DNA of 64,000 nt from Pycnococcus provasolii (Eukaryota; Chlorophyta; Pseudoscourfieldiophyceae; Pseudoscourfieldiales; Pycnococcaceae): assembly GCA_938743325.2 (NCBI GenBank), contig OW568894.1, forward strand, positions 124,001-188,000. The letters are read 5' to 3'. Below are positions 46,826 to 56,174 of the stretch, piece after piece. The position numbers and the translations under genes were made by a program. Below the pieces are notes generated by a model. It had not been told where the DNA came from and made no database searches. It saw only the letters and a list, made by a program, of their open reading frames with translations. Numbering within the stretch: the stretch's first letter is position 1; each line of letters starts with the position of its first letter.

Positions 46826-49800
46826 TAGTCTGTGCAGGCTCCATACCTTCCATGGGTGGCAGGCGCTCGCGACTCGTAGGTCGCTGCTGAACGGTTGTGT
46901 CCAAAGGCGCCTGCGCGCCAGACTGCGAAAGCGCATCTCGCAATCGGCGAATCTCTGCTTTCTGCATCTCCACCTCGCGCGCATAGTCGGGAGCCGGAGC
47001 ACCAGCCTTCTTCGGCTTATTCATGCGATTCGCCGCCTTGAGCGTGCGCACGTCGCGACGCAGCAAGTTGATTTCTCCGATGAGGGAAACATTCTCCGAC
47101 ATGATTCGCATGCCCTCCGTTCGGTGCAGCTCCTGATCCTTGTTAAGCTTGCGCTTGAGCGACTCGACGGACTTTTCCAAGTACTCGCGCTGGCGGTTGT
47201 ACTCCCTTTGGATGTCTTCGTCCACGGCCGAGAGCTGCAGATTCTCCACCATGTGCTTCTGGTACAGACGCTTGATACCTTCCTTGAGCGCCTTTGGCTC
47301 CTGGATCGTCTGAGCCACCTCGTGCAGGTCGTGGCGGAACCGACGAACCACAGCATCGGAGTCGGCGTTGACGCGACGCTGCTTGAGCAGCTCCCGTTGA
47401 AGTCCGTCGAGCTTGAGGCGAAGGTCGGAAATTGTGAGATCGAGTGTTGCGTTGTTTTTGTGATAGCGCTCGAGCTCGGCATCCATCTCCTTGATCTGCA
47501 GCCGCATATCCGCAATTTCGAGCTCGCGAGGCTCGATCTGCTTTTTCAGCTCCTTGATCTTGTAATCGAGAACAAACTTGAACTTCTCGAGCTCTTGGTT
47601 CTTCCGCTTCAGATCGTAGATGCGCTTCTCCTTGTCGCCAATCGTATCGTCACGTTCTGCAATCTCCTTGCGCAGCCCGGCGATGTCTTTCTCGAGCGAT
47701 GCGATGCGCTCATACAGTTCCGTCTTCTGTCCAAACAGGGCCTTGATCTCTTCCCTGCCATCCTCAATCTCCTTGCTCAGGGAGGAGAACTTCTTTTTCA
47801 TGATACCGTTCTCTCCCTTCAGTCGTAGCGAGATATCCCTCTCTGTGACGAGTCGAAGCTCGTACCTTTCCTTCAGCTCCTCGATCTCGCGATCTGCATC
47901 TTCCTCGAGCTGACGCTTCGTCTCCTCAAACTCTCGGCCCGTCTCCTCCTTCTCAGCCTGGAGGTTCTGATACGCCATCGTCTCACCCTGTAGCTTGCTT
48001 TCGTACTCCTCGGTCAGCTCTTGGATGACGCGCTCGTGCGACTCCACGAGCAGCGAGTTCTGTTCGTCCCAACGCTCGTTGAGCAAATCCTTCTCTCGCG
48101 CGAGGGCCTGATAGCGCTCGACTTCGGCCATGAATTTCGCCTGGTAGCTCGCCTCGAGCTGCTGTGTAGCAATATGGTGCCTCTCCTCCGCCTGGCGCAA
48201 CTTTTCCTCGTATTCCATCTCCATCTCGTTTTTCTCCTGCAGGAGCAGCTCGAACTTGGACTTATCACTCTCCAGCTCATGGGTGAACTTCTCCGTGACA
48301 TCCTTGATGCGCTCATTCATGTTCAGGTCCTTCAGTCGCAGCTGGTATTCATTCTGCATCGTGAGCTCGTTCACCTGTGTTTCGAGCTCAAGCATGCGTG
48401 CCTTGCGCTCCTCCAGGTCACTCTTCGTCACAAGAACCTCCTCGGCGTACGCCGGCCCTTCCTTGTCGCGCTTTCCGGCACGCCCATCCTTATCCACGAT
48501 GTCGAAGACGTACAGGCACCCATCATCGCCCGCGGACACGAGCATGGAGTCGTCCTGCGTGACGCACTGGCGCGTGATCCCTCCCGAGTGTGCCTGCGAC
48601 TCCACGTACTCTGGTGTCAGCGGGTGCCGGTACGTGCGAATCGTTCCGGACTCCGTGCCGGCGAAGAGGATGCGACCCGTATTCGGGAAGGACACCTGCG
48701 TGTACATCACGCCTCCCGTGTCGATCTCGCTCTTCAGCTGATGGTTGAACTCGTCGAGCTCCTTCAGCTTTCCGTCGGATCCTACCGCAAACACGTTACG
48801 GCCGTCTGCCGTGGCGCTAACGCAGTTGTAGTTGCAGCCCTTGAGCACGCTCTCGCTTTCACGCTTGTAGTCCTTGAGGCTCCACTCGTAGATGGCGCCG
48901 TCGATGCCCGCCGACACCAGCCGCGTGTCGTCAGGGCTCCAATGAAGGCTGCGCACCTTGCCGTTGTGGCCACGCAGGTTTCCGATGTTCTCGCACGTGT
49001 ACGTGTTGTAGATCTGCACCGTGTTTCCGTTCACCGCCGCGAAGAGGTGCCCGCCGTTCGAGAAGCGGCACTCGCGGCATCCCTTGACGGCGAACTCTCT
49101 GTACGGCCGAATGTCGTCCATGAGGAGGTTCATCAGGCGCAGCTTGTCCGCGAACCCGACCAAGATGTGCAGTCCCGACGGGTGGAACGCGACGGCGTAC
49201 GCCTCCTCCGCGAACTCGCGCACCGACTCCGTCGCGCGTTCGGCGTAGTTCCAGATGCGGATCGTGCGGTCGGACGAGCAGCTCGCGACGAGCGGCTTGC
49301 GGATGCACAGGTCCATGCCGGTGATGCCCTTGCTGTGGAACGACTGCGAGAGCAGCTCGAACTGCATCTCGTCAGCCTTGAGCAGGTCGGAGTTGGCGAG
49401 CACGAGCACGTACATCTGGTTGTTCTCGAGCGTGCACACGAGCGCCTCCTCCGACGGGCTGATCGCAATGCTCTTCACCTTGCAGTTCATCCCCTCGATG
49501 GTGAAGCTCTTGCTGCGCTTGTGGTTCTCCTTGTCCTCCGTGCGCTCGTATATGCTGACGACGCCGCCGCTACCGGCGCAGATGAATCCCTTGCTGAACG
49601 CCACCATCGCCTCGACGACGACGCCCTCGCCCGCGGGTGGCAGCGTTGCCTTGAGCTCACCACCCTCAAGCATGAGGATGTCGCCCGTGTCACTCGAGAC
49701 GACGCACCTCTCGCGGTCGTCCTGCAGCCAGCAGTGGCACGTGTAGCTCTGCGGCTCGCGCTTGCTGAGCGCTGCGGGCAGCGACTTGAGGCTGCTGTCC

Positions 49801-50351
49801 GCGGCGCGGAACGTGCGATACGCGTTCTGCCCGACGCAGCTGATGATGGTGGGGTCGAACGGGTTGAAGAGCACCTGCTTCACCGGCTGTCCCTGCTGGT
49901 TGCTCGCCTTGGCGGTGCTCGCCACCTTGCCCTTTTCCCACACCCAAAGCACGAGCGTGTATTCGGGCGCGCCAGCGAGCGCCGCGAGCAGCTTTCCGTC
50001 CGGCGAGAAGGACATGGACACGTACGTCGAGCTCCCGCTCTCGGGCGAGGTGAGCACCTTGCGCCTCTTGAGCGTGTGCAGGTCGAAGACGGTGATGATT
50101 CCCTTTTCAGACTTCTCCGCCACGGCGGCGAACTTGCGGTTAGGGCTGAGTGCGAGCGCGGTGATACCGTCCGCATCTGGCGTTCCCGCGATGAACTTCT
50201 GCGTTCTCGTCTCCGTGTGGTAGATGACGGTGTTGTGTCCCGCGGGATACAGCACGGTATTTTCGTCGAGGTAGTGCACGTTGTCCGCGACGTCGCCCTT
50301 CAGTCCAAAGACGTGGCGCAACGCGAGCGGCGCAGCTCCTCCGGACGCCAT
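46821..50351 (-). CDS. CFAP57: Cilia- and flagella-associated protein 57 (WDR65)
   Basis: CFAP57 is an axonemal WD-repeat and coiled-coil protein needed for inner dynein arm assembly. The 1,176-residue product follows the human protein along its length: LRHVFGLKGDVADNVHYLDE at the start, then SPNRKFAAVAEK, RKPLVASCSSDRTIRIWNY, SGLHILVGFADKLRLMNLL and FSNGGHLFAAVNGNTVQIYN within the two WD40 propellers (about 1-620). The coiled coil (640-1130) contains EEDADREIEELKERYE and EKRIYDLKRKNQELEKFKFV, nearly identical to human. The ATG at 50351 (MASGG) is used; a GTG five codons earlier is in frame. The TAA stop is part of TGTAA. PPP1R42 is the divergent partner. Confidence 0.96.
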   Translation of the reverse strand: MASGGAAPLALRHVFGLKGDVADNVHYLDENTVLYPAGHNTVIYHTETRTQKFIAGTPDADGITALALSPNRKFAAVAEKSEKGIITVFDLHTLKRRKVLTSPESGSSTYVSMSFSPDGKLLAALAGAPEYTLVLWVWEKGKVASTAKASNQQGQPVKQVLFNPFDPTIISCVGQNAYRTFRAADSSLKSLPAALSKREPQSYTCHCWLQDDRERCVVSSDTGDILMLEGGELKATLPPAGEGVVVEAMVAFSKGFICAGSGGVVSIYERTEDKENHKRSKSFTIEGMNCKVKSIAISPSEEALVCTLENNQMYVLVLANSDLLKADEMQFELLSQSFHSKGITGMDLCIRKPLVASCSSDRTIRIWNYAERATESVREFAEEAYAVAFHPSGLHILVGFADKLRLMNLLMDDIRPYREFAVKGCRECRFSNGGHLFAAVNGNTVQIYNTYTCENIGNLRGHNGKVRSLHWSPDDTRLVSAGIDGAIYEWSLKDYKRESESVLKGCNYNCVSATADGRNVFAVGSDGKLKELDEFNHQLKSEIDTGGVMYTQVSFPNTGRILFAGTESGTIRTYRHPLTPEYVESQAHSGGITRQCVTQDDSMLVSAGDDGCLYVFDIVDKDGRAGKRDKEGPAYAEEVLVTKSDLEERKARMLELETQVNELTMQNEYQLRLKDLNMNERIKDVTEKFTHELESDKSKFELLLQEKNEMEMEYEEKLRQAEERHHIATQQLEASYQAKFMAEVERYQALAREKDLLNERWDEQNSLLVESHERVIQELTEEYESKLQGETMAYQNLQAEKEETGREFEETKRQLEEDADREIEELKERYELRLVTERDISLRLKGENGIMKKKFSSLSKEIEDGREEIKALFGQKTELYERIASLEKDIAGLRKEIAERDDTIGDKEKRIYDLKRKNQELEKFKFVLDYKIKELKKQIEPRELEIADMRLQIKEMDAELERYHKNNATLDLTISDLRLKLDGLQRELLKQRRVNADSDAVVRRFRHDLHEVAQTIQEPKALKEGIKRLYQKHMVENLQLSAVDEDIQREYNRQREYLEKSVESLKRKLNKDQELHRTEGMRIMSENVSLIGEINLLRRDVRTLKAANRMNKPKKAGAPAPDYAREVEMQKAEIRRLRDALSQSGAQAPLDTTVQQRPTSRERLPPMEGMEPAQTM

Positions 50352-51857
50352 ACTTACTTCCTTCACCTAGTCCTAACAGCTCCAGGAAGTGCCTTAAGCG
50401 TGAGTCCTTCCTTGAGGTAACCTAAGAGCTACCCAAGGTGGACAAAAGGCTAATCACACTTGTAACAGTGACTTGAAGCAGACACCTGCGCAGATACACG
50501 CCTGCAGATGCACGCCTGCAGGTACACGCAGATACACGCAGAAGACGGACAAAAGCAGCTCCTGCAAGCTGATGGCCGAAGCTCAAGCACCTCTCGCGAG
50601 GAGGAGGAGGACGGCTGCTAGGCGACGGGCACCCACCAGAGCTCTGCTCTGCTCTGCTCTGCTTTGGAGAGCTCTCTCCTGAAAACGAAAACGAAGTTTA
50701 CCGGCGGAAAGAAAACGACGTTTGACGGCGAGAAAGTGAGCCTGAGAGCGCCTGAGAGAGAGCTCCTGAGAGGAAGACAACTCTTGCGCCGCGAGGCCCA
50801 CTCCACTCCACTCCCTTTGCTTTGTTGTATGAGGCAACCACTTGCAAGGAATGCAAGCCAGCGTGCTGTCCTGTATGTACGGCAGTAGTATGTAGCACCA
50901 CTCACTCACTCACGCACTCACGCACTCACTCAAGAGACCTTTCCGAAACAAGCTCTCAGCTGCTCATCAGCACAAACCTTTCTGACTTTTCTTCCCACCC
51001 ACCCTGTCTGTGCACGCACAGGGTGGACCCACAAGCTCAAGCTGAGAGGCCTCAGGAGCCTCAGCAAGCTGTTGGCGAAATGGCGAGCACTGAGCAGTTG
51101 GTACCAGTGCAGAGTACAGACGGCTGTGTCTCCTCGGGCCATGCCTCCTCACTTAACACTTGATTGACGCACACAAAGAGGCTCGTTGAGGAAGCACCTG
51201 ATGCGAGTCTTTGGAGTTTGGACGAGCACTCCCCATTCACTTCACCACTTCACCACGCGACCACTGGTCACTGGACCACTGGAGGCACAGCTGTTGCTTG
51301 AGGCTTTCACCGTTTGTTGGGACTTGGGACTCGTGGGGGACCCAGACAGTTTGGCTGGCGGTTTGGCCTATGGTACAGGTACCCGGGTAAGGTTAAGGTT
51401 AGGAGACCCAACAGGTGCCAGTTGGGACTCGTGATTCGGGAAGAGCCCTTGCGAGACCAGTGCGAGCTCAGTAGGACTTACCACTCAGTCTGATGTCAGA
51501 GCACCGTTACTGTATGATTTCCCGCTTGCAAGCTTCAAGAGCTTCAACGTCTGCTTCAACGCTGTCGAGGGGTTAAGAAACCATTATTAAAAAATGGATG
51601 CCCTGCCCTGCCCTGCGCATGTGCCAAACTGGTGTGTAGTAGTGTGTACTTTGTGTAGTGTGTGGTGAACTGGTTTGTAAAAGGGAATAAAGGGAAGAAA
51701 GGGAGGGATCCCCCATTTCAGTTCCCTTGGGGGATCCCTCTTAGGTCAACTCTCATTGAGGAGCGTCGAATTCAATTTTAAGGGTTGGTTGTTTGGTCCA
51801 CGTCGTTGACTGCTCCCCTTAAGTCATTCTTTCAAGAAGTCAACGCTCCCTTCATTC
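50352..51857. other. Long divergent intergenic region between CFAP57 and PPP1R42
   Basis: This is the largest gap in the window (1,506 bp) and has no convincing gene. It is made of short simple repeats: an 11-12 bp GATACACGC/CTGCAG(G/A) repeat (50491-50540), GCTCTGCTCTGCTCTGCTCTGC (50641-50662), CACTCACTCACTCACGCACTC (50899-50932), and degenerate GGTTAAGGTTAGG near 51390. The hairpin at 51703-51740 is listed separately. Short open frames (50822-51163, 51186-51434) look random. Confidence 0.6.
51703..51740. repeat. GGATCC-centred hairpin upstream of PPP1R42
   Basis: The arms GAGGGATCCCCCA (51703-51715) and TGGGGGATCCCTC (51728-51740) are perfect 13 bp inverted repeats around a 12 bp loop. The right arm with its flanks, TTGGGGGATCCCTCTTAGG, matches the start of the 3.85 kb repeat consensus. 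It lies about 118 bp before the PPP1R42 ATG. Confidence 0.8.
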
Positions 51858-52967
51858 ATGGACGCGCGTGCCTCCGAGGATGCGATATATGCGGCCTTAA
51901 CAACAACAGTTAATGTTAAGGTGGCGGCCTCTGGTGGTAATATTCCGGCCTCTGGTGGTAATATGGTGGCCTCCTTGAATGACATGAGGAGTGACAATCA
52001 CGTGGTTGGTGGTGAGCTTGAGCAGGTTCAGGGGGATGAACTTGAGGATCTTGAGGAGGAGGACGCGGTTCTTCTCTCGTCTTCGTCATCTTCGGAATAC
52101 GAGGAACTTCCCATGGAGGAGGAGGACGGCGACGACACTTACGAGGAACTTCGCATGATGCAAAGACGCGCGCTCACGGTTGACACGCTTCTACGAGCCG
52201 CGGCGAAAAATAGCTCGGCGCCGAGGACAAGCGCGGAAGACGAACAGGCGTTTCTCGCGAGAGTCACACACCTTCCCCTTCAGGAACGAGGACTGCAAGA
52301 TCTGCACCCGCACCTGTCGAAAATTTGCCCGCAGATGCGCGTTCTATACCTGTACGATAACATCATCGAGTCCATAGGAACGAGTCTCGCGTTTGCCAAA
52401 CACATCACGCACTTGTACCTGCAGGGAAATGACATACACGCGCTCGGGAACGCTCTGTCCGCTTGCGTTAAGCTGCAAAAGCTGTACCTAGACAGGAATA
52501 AGCTAGCGGTCGTATCAGGGCTCGAGAACTGCGCGTACCTCGAAGAGCTGTCCGTCGAACACCAACGACGCGAGGGCATGCCTGAGCAGAGAACGCTCGC
52601 GTTTGAGCCACGGGCGATGGAGGGAGTCGGCGGTAGCCTGCGTATTCTCAAGTGCACCGGCTCGAACGTCGTCGACGTTCGGCCACTGGCCGCGCTAAGG
52701 AGTCTCGAGGAGTTGTCTCTCGCATCCAACCATGTTGCTGACCACGAAGAACTTGCCATGGCCGTGTCGAATATGCCAAGACTACGAACCCTCGACGCGA
52801 CGGGAAATCCGTGCTGCCGAAGCCCCTCAGCACTTCGCGTATATCGCAACGCAATTGTTGCCGCTAGCGGACCAAGTCTCGGCACGCTCAATGGCAAGCG
52901 CGTGCTGCCTAACGAGCGGATGTTCGCACAGCGGCGAGCGCAGAATTCTCATCAGCTAAAGCGATGA
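51858..52967 (+). CDS. PPP1R42: PPP1R42-like leucine-rich repeat protein
   Basis: The 369-residue product has an acidic, Ser/Glu-rich N-terminus of about 130 residues, then leucine-rich repeats at 145-320: MRVLYLYDNIIESIGTSLAF, ITHLYLQGNDIHALGN, LQKLYLDRNKLAVVSGLENC and LEELSLASNHVADHEEL. An LRR-cap region follows (LRTLDATGNPCCRSP, then LNGKRVLPNERMF). The order, including the ENCAYLEELSVEHQRR segment where human PPP1R42 has ENCTSLRELYLQSQK, and the FEPRAM/FDPRTL match, supports this family. PPP1R42 binds protein phosphatase 1 and tubulin at centrosomes and basal bodies. TGTAA follows the TGA stop with no gap. Sharing a promoter region with CFAP57 fits co-expression during ciliogenesis. Confidence 0.75.
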   Translation: MDARASEDAIYAALTTTVNVKVAASGGNIPASGGNMVASLNDMRSDNHVVGGELEQVQGDELEDLEEEDAVLLSSSSSSEYEELPMEEEDGDDTYEELRMMQRRALTVDTLLRAAAKNSSAPRTSAEDEQAFLARVTHLPLQERGLQDLHPHLSKICPQMRVLYLYDNIIESIGTSLAFAKHITHLYLQGNDIHALGNALSACVKLQKLYLDRNKLAVVSGLENCAYLEELSVEHQRREGMPEQRTLAFEPRAMEGVGGSLRILKCTGSNVVDVRPLAALRSLEELSLASNHVADHEELAMAVSNMPRLRTLDATGNPCCRSPSALRVYRNAIVAASGPSLGTLNGKRVLPNERMFAQRRAQNSHQLKR

Positions 52968-52972
52968 TGTAA
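52968..52972 (+). terminator. TGTAA poly(A) signal abutting the PPP1R42 stop
   Basis: The sequence reads TGA-TGTAA at the gene end, and an AATAAA-like ACAATAAAC follows a few bases later. Confidence 0.5.
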
Positions 52973-53043
52973 AGACAATAAACTCAAAATGAAAACAAAA
53001 TAGTACTTACGTTTACAAAGCAACAAACAATGAGTTTTTTTTT

Positions 53044-55848
53044 TCACCAGTAGTCATCATCCTCGAACGCGTCATCTTCCTCCTGCTCGGCAAGAGCGGT
53101 GGTCGTCGCGGCAGCTGCAGCAGCTGCAGCAGCCGACACGGCGAAATTGCGGCCGACGCGATGCTGCGGGGCGTCCACCGGCTGCGCAGGTTGTGCAAGT
53201 GCGCCCACTCCTTCCTCCATGGAGGGAAGCGGCGCCTCGAATACCGCGGTTGACACCGCGCGCTGCGAGCGCAGAGCCGCGTCAACGTACCGCCCTGCCC
53301 TTCGACGCTCGCCGAACTCCTCGACAAAGCCGCGAGCCTGGTCGGCATTTAACGCGCCCATTGCGCCTGCCAGCCCACCCTCCGTCGTCGGAGCTGCAGC
53401 ATTCACCTTCGTCGCCCAGGCTGCTGCTCGACCACGCCTTCTCTGCGCCGCCTCCTCACCAGCCGCGCCGCGTCTTGGAGCCACCTCAGTCGTTCCATCG
53501 GCGACGAGAGACTTCGCAGTGCCCACCGCTCGACCTGCGGCGCGCGCTAGAGCCTTGCCCCAACCGTCAACCCGAGCTTGCTGCGCGGGCACAGCAACAC
53601 CCTCGCCCATGCCGACATCGCACTCGTCCTCGTACATGACAATGCCGAAGCGTGGCGCCTTTGCTCGGCGCTTCGTCGGCGGCTCCTCAGCATCGGCAGC
53701 AGCGCCGGCAGCACCTGACTTTTTACGAAGTCGTTTTTTACCGCGAGTTCGCGTTTCCGCGCCCGCTCCTACGCCATCCGACATCGTCGGCAGTTCAGCC
53801 CATTCTGGTGCCGAAGCCGAGGCTGAAGCAGCTGCGGTCTTTGGCTGCACGACGAGAGAACTATCCTTACGTGGTGAAACATCAGGGTAAGGAGCAAGAG
53901 CAGCTGCTTTGTTCAGAACAGCCTGCTCCTCGCCCCGCGCTTTCTTACGAGCCTCTGCGGCTGCCGCGGCAAGTGATGCGCGCACAGATGGCTTGGACGA
54001 ACCCGGCACCCGCTTTGCCGGAGAGGTACACGGCGCAGGCTGTAACGCCGGCTCACTATCGTCGCTGTCAACGTGAGGCGATGCCTTTTTGCGTAGCGAC
54101 GACGCTGATTTGGGTTTGGCGACAGCACGCTTAATTGCCGCCTTACCCGCCGCTTTCGTCGGCGGAGGCCTAGTCTGAGCCCTTGGGGCTCGCACAGGAA
54201 CCGTGTTTGGCGCAGTGCGTTGTCTCCGTCGCGCGGCCGTCGAGGCAGGAGGGGGAGGGGGAGGCGTAGATGCCTGCGCACCTGATGTGCCTGCGTCATG
54301 CGCTGGCTGAGGGCCAGCATAGTCACCTTGCTGGGCAGGACGACATGGATCAAATCCAACCACTTTCTTGCGTGAACGTGCTGGAGGCGGTGCATCCGCA
54401 GCTTCCTTCTTCGCCTTCGCATCTGCAAGTGCCTTCTTCGCCTCTTTGTCATTGCCTCCTGTCAAGTCCACAGTTTCTGCCCACCAAGCCTTAGGTGTGT
54501 TGCGCCTGCGCCCGCTTGCACGGCTCGACTCAGCCGCCGTGCCAGAATCACGACGGGCGGGAATGTTCTGGTCCAGCAGATTGCGAAGCTCCTTACTGGC
54601 GCCCGGCGGGGATGCCGGCACATGAGTCGTAGCTTTTCGTGCATTTGACGTGCCTGCTGGAGCAGAACGAGGCTGGCGACGCGCAGGCTTGGGTTCAGGC
54701 TCAGGTTCTAGCAGCTGGTCGCCGCCGCCGCCGTCGTCATCGTCGTCATCGATGGCCGTGAGTGCGATTGGCACGTCGTCGTCGCTGTCGTCGTCGTTGC
54801 CGGCATCACTGTTACTCGGAGTCGCCATTCTTTTCGGCGTGTTGTCCGATGGCCCAGCATGCGGTTGTCTTGTGTCAACATCTGTCTCACTCTTCTTGGC
54901 GAGACTGTCCGCAATGAGTATGCCTTGCCAGACGGGTGGGAAACCGTGCACGAATGTGCGCTCGACTGGTCCACCAAATCCTCTCGCCCGTAGTGCTGAT
55001 GCATCCATATCGCCCTGCAGTATGACTGTAATCACCTGTGTCCCTCGCTGCCGCCTGCACTTGATGCGCCGCGCGCCCAGGCGCTCGAGCACGACACCCG
55101 TGGTAACGACGGTTGAGTCGGCGCCCGTACCAGTTATTGCGACGGTTGCACCGCTCGTTCCTCCCGACTGCGCGTCGTCGTCGGGTAGTCGCAGGAGGCT
55201 CCACGCCGTGATAGGAATGTCGCCAGTTGAGTGCGCGTTGTTCGCTGATGCAGCACGTGCGAGGTATCCCGGTCCCCCGAGTGCTCGCGCGACCGGGCTT
55301 GTTCGTACGAGCGCGTCGAATCTGCGCCGAACGAGGTTTGCAGGTTCTGCCGACGCCGCGACTCCCCCTCCCCCTCCGTACGACGCTCTTGGGCGCACCA
55401 TCTGCTGCTGCGTCGCTCCTTCCCGTCCTGTCGTTTGTTGCTGCGCCGACGCCGACGCCGACGCCGACGCCTGTGCATTTCTCCCTCCCACATTGCCGTT
55501 CCTCGACGCGTCAACGTCAACGTCAACGACGACGTCCCCACCACCAACGCGGTGACTGCCGCCGTTACCACCAACGTTGTTTCGCGGGCTTGACCCCGGA
55601 GCCGCCATTCCGGAGCCATAGACTCCGGCGCCACCCCGGGGGGACACAGCGGGAGGCGACGCAGCCGCAGCATCACCAGGAGAATGCGAATTAAGAGGAG
55701 GAGGACTGAATGCTACCTGTTGCACCGCACTACTAAAAGCACGACCCCCACCAATTGTGGGTGGCGGTGACTTCCACGCCCTATCAAAGATGGCACGTGT
55801 GCGAACCGGGTCGTCCAGGGACGGACGCGTGCGGATCGGGAGCGGCAT
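53044..55848 (-). CDS. KNL2: KNL2/M18BP1 homologue with SANTA domain and CENPC-type motif
   Basis: KNL2/M18BP1 licenses deposition of the centromeric histone CENP-A. The 934-residue product has a Pro/Gly/Arg-rich start. A SANTA domain spans about 205-310: ITAWSLLRLPDDD, then VVLERLGARRIKCRRQ, ITVILQGDMDASALRARGF and the hallmark VERTFVHGFPPVWQGIL. At about 440-455 lies RASGRRRNTPKAWWA, which fits the CENPC motif R-x-S-x-R-x4-P-x2-[aromatic]-W that contacts CENP-A nucleosomes. The remainder is disordered and basic with (T)PPPPPP stretches. The ATG at 55848 is chosen; another at 56151 would add 101 unconserved residues crossing GGATCC repeats. TGTAA lies 27 nt after the stop. Confidence 0.75.
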   Translation of the reverse strand: MPLPIRTRPSLDDPVRTRAIFDRAWKSPPPTIGGGRAFSSAVQQVAFSPPPLNSHSPGDAAAASPPAVSPRGGAGVYGSGMAAPGSSPRNNVGGNGGSHRVGGGDVVVDVDVDASRNGNVGGRNAQASASASASAQQQTTGREGATQQQMVRPRASYGGGGGVAASAEPANLVRRRFDALVRTSPVARALGGPGYLARAASANNAHSTGDIPITAWSLLRLPDDDAQSGGTSGATVAITGTGADSTVVTTGVVLERLGARRIKCRRQRGTQVITVILQGDMDASALRARGFGGPVERTFVHGFPPVWQGILIADSLAKKSETDVDTRQPHAGPSDNTPKRMATPSNSDAGNDDDSDDDVPIALTAIDDDDDDGGGGDQLLEPEPEPKPARRQPRSAPAGTSNARKATTHVPASPPGASKELRNLLDQNIPARRDSGTAAESSRASGRRRNTPKAWWAETVDLTGGNDKEAKKALADAKAKKEAADAPPPARSRKKVVGFDPCRPAQQGDYAGPQPAHDAGTSGAQASTPPPPPPASTAARRRQRTAPNTVPVRAPRAQTRPPPTKAAGKAAIKRAVAKPKSASSLRKKASPHVDSDDSEPALQPAPCTSPAKRVPGSSKPSVRASLAAAAAEARKKARGEEQAVLNKAAALAPYPDVSPRKDSSLVVQPKTAAASASASAPEWAELPTMSDGVGAGAETRTRGKKRLRKKSGAAGAAADAEEPPTKRRAKAPRFGIVMYEDECDVGMGEGVAVPAQQARVDGWGKALARAAGRAVGTAKSLVADGTTEVAPRRGAAGEEAAQRRRGRAAAWATKVNAAAPTTEGGLAGAMGALNADQARGFVEEFGERRRAGRYVDAALRSQRAVSTAVFEAPLPSMEEGVGALAQPAQPVDAPQHRVGRNFAVSAAAAAAAAATTTALAEQEEDDAFEDDDYW

Positions 55849-56174
55849 GAGGACGGCACGCACAAATAAACGCGAGTCAGCGGAATGGGAACGGAAAGCA
55901 GGCTTGTGCACAGTTTTGTGAATGGCAACCTTGGCAGGCCTGCTTTGCCCACTGCTTTCTGGCGGGGGGTCCCGAGGGAAAGGGCGCCAGGCAAACTCGG
56001 TTTCGGGTTTCGTCTCCCGTCCCCGGGTGGATCCCCAGGTGGAAGTCCCCAGGAGCGGCAGGAGGAGGTCCAGGGGGGAAAATCCCACGAACTCTCTTTT
56101 GGGGGGAGGGGGGGATCCCTCCTTGCATCTTGCAGTGCAGTAGGTGTGCATTTACTTACTCACAAGTTTCACCG
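55849..56174. other. Intergenic between KNL2 and kinesin-9
   Basis: This 326 bp region is open in the KNL2 frame but reads as low-complexity. It holds GGTGGATCCCCAGG (about 56026-56039) and GGGGGATCCCTCCTTGC (from 56110), both related to the GGGGATCC repeat core. Confidence 0.45.

Noticed and set aside
48021-50420. 799-codon open frame on the plus strand
   Set aside because: It is antisense to CFAP57, whose identity is certain. Its composition is a mirror of the coding strand (Leu/Val/Arg-rich, no domain).
50822-51434. Two open frames in the CFAP57/PPP1R42 gap
   Set aside because: They follow simple repeats, have no good start context and read as random sequence.
55849-56151. Longer KNL2 start at 56151
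   Set aside because: The extra 101 residues come from a Pro/Gly-rich stretch that includes GGATCC repeats, and the start would lie 24 bp from the kinesin-9 stop. It cannot be excluded, but the ATG at 55848 is simpler.
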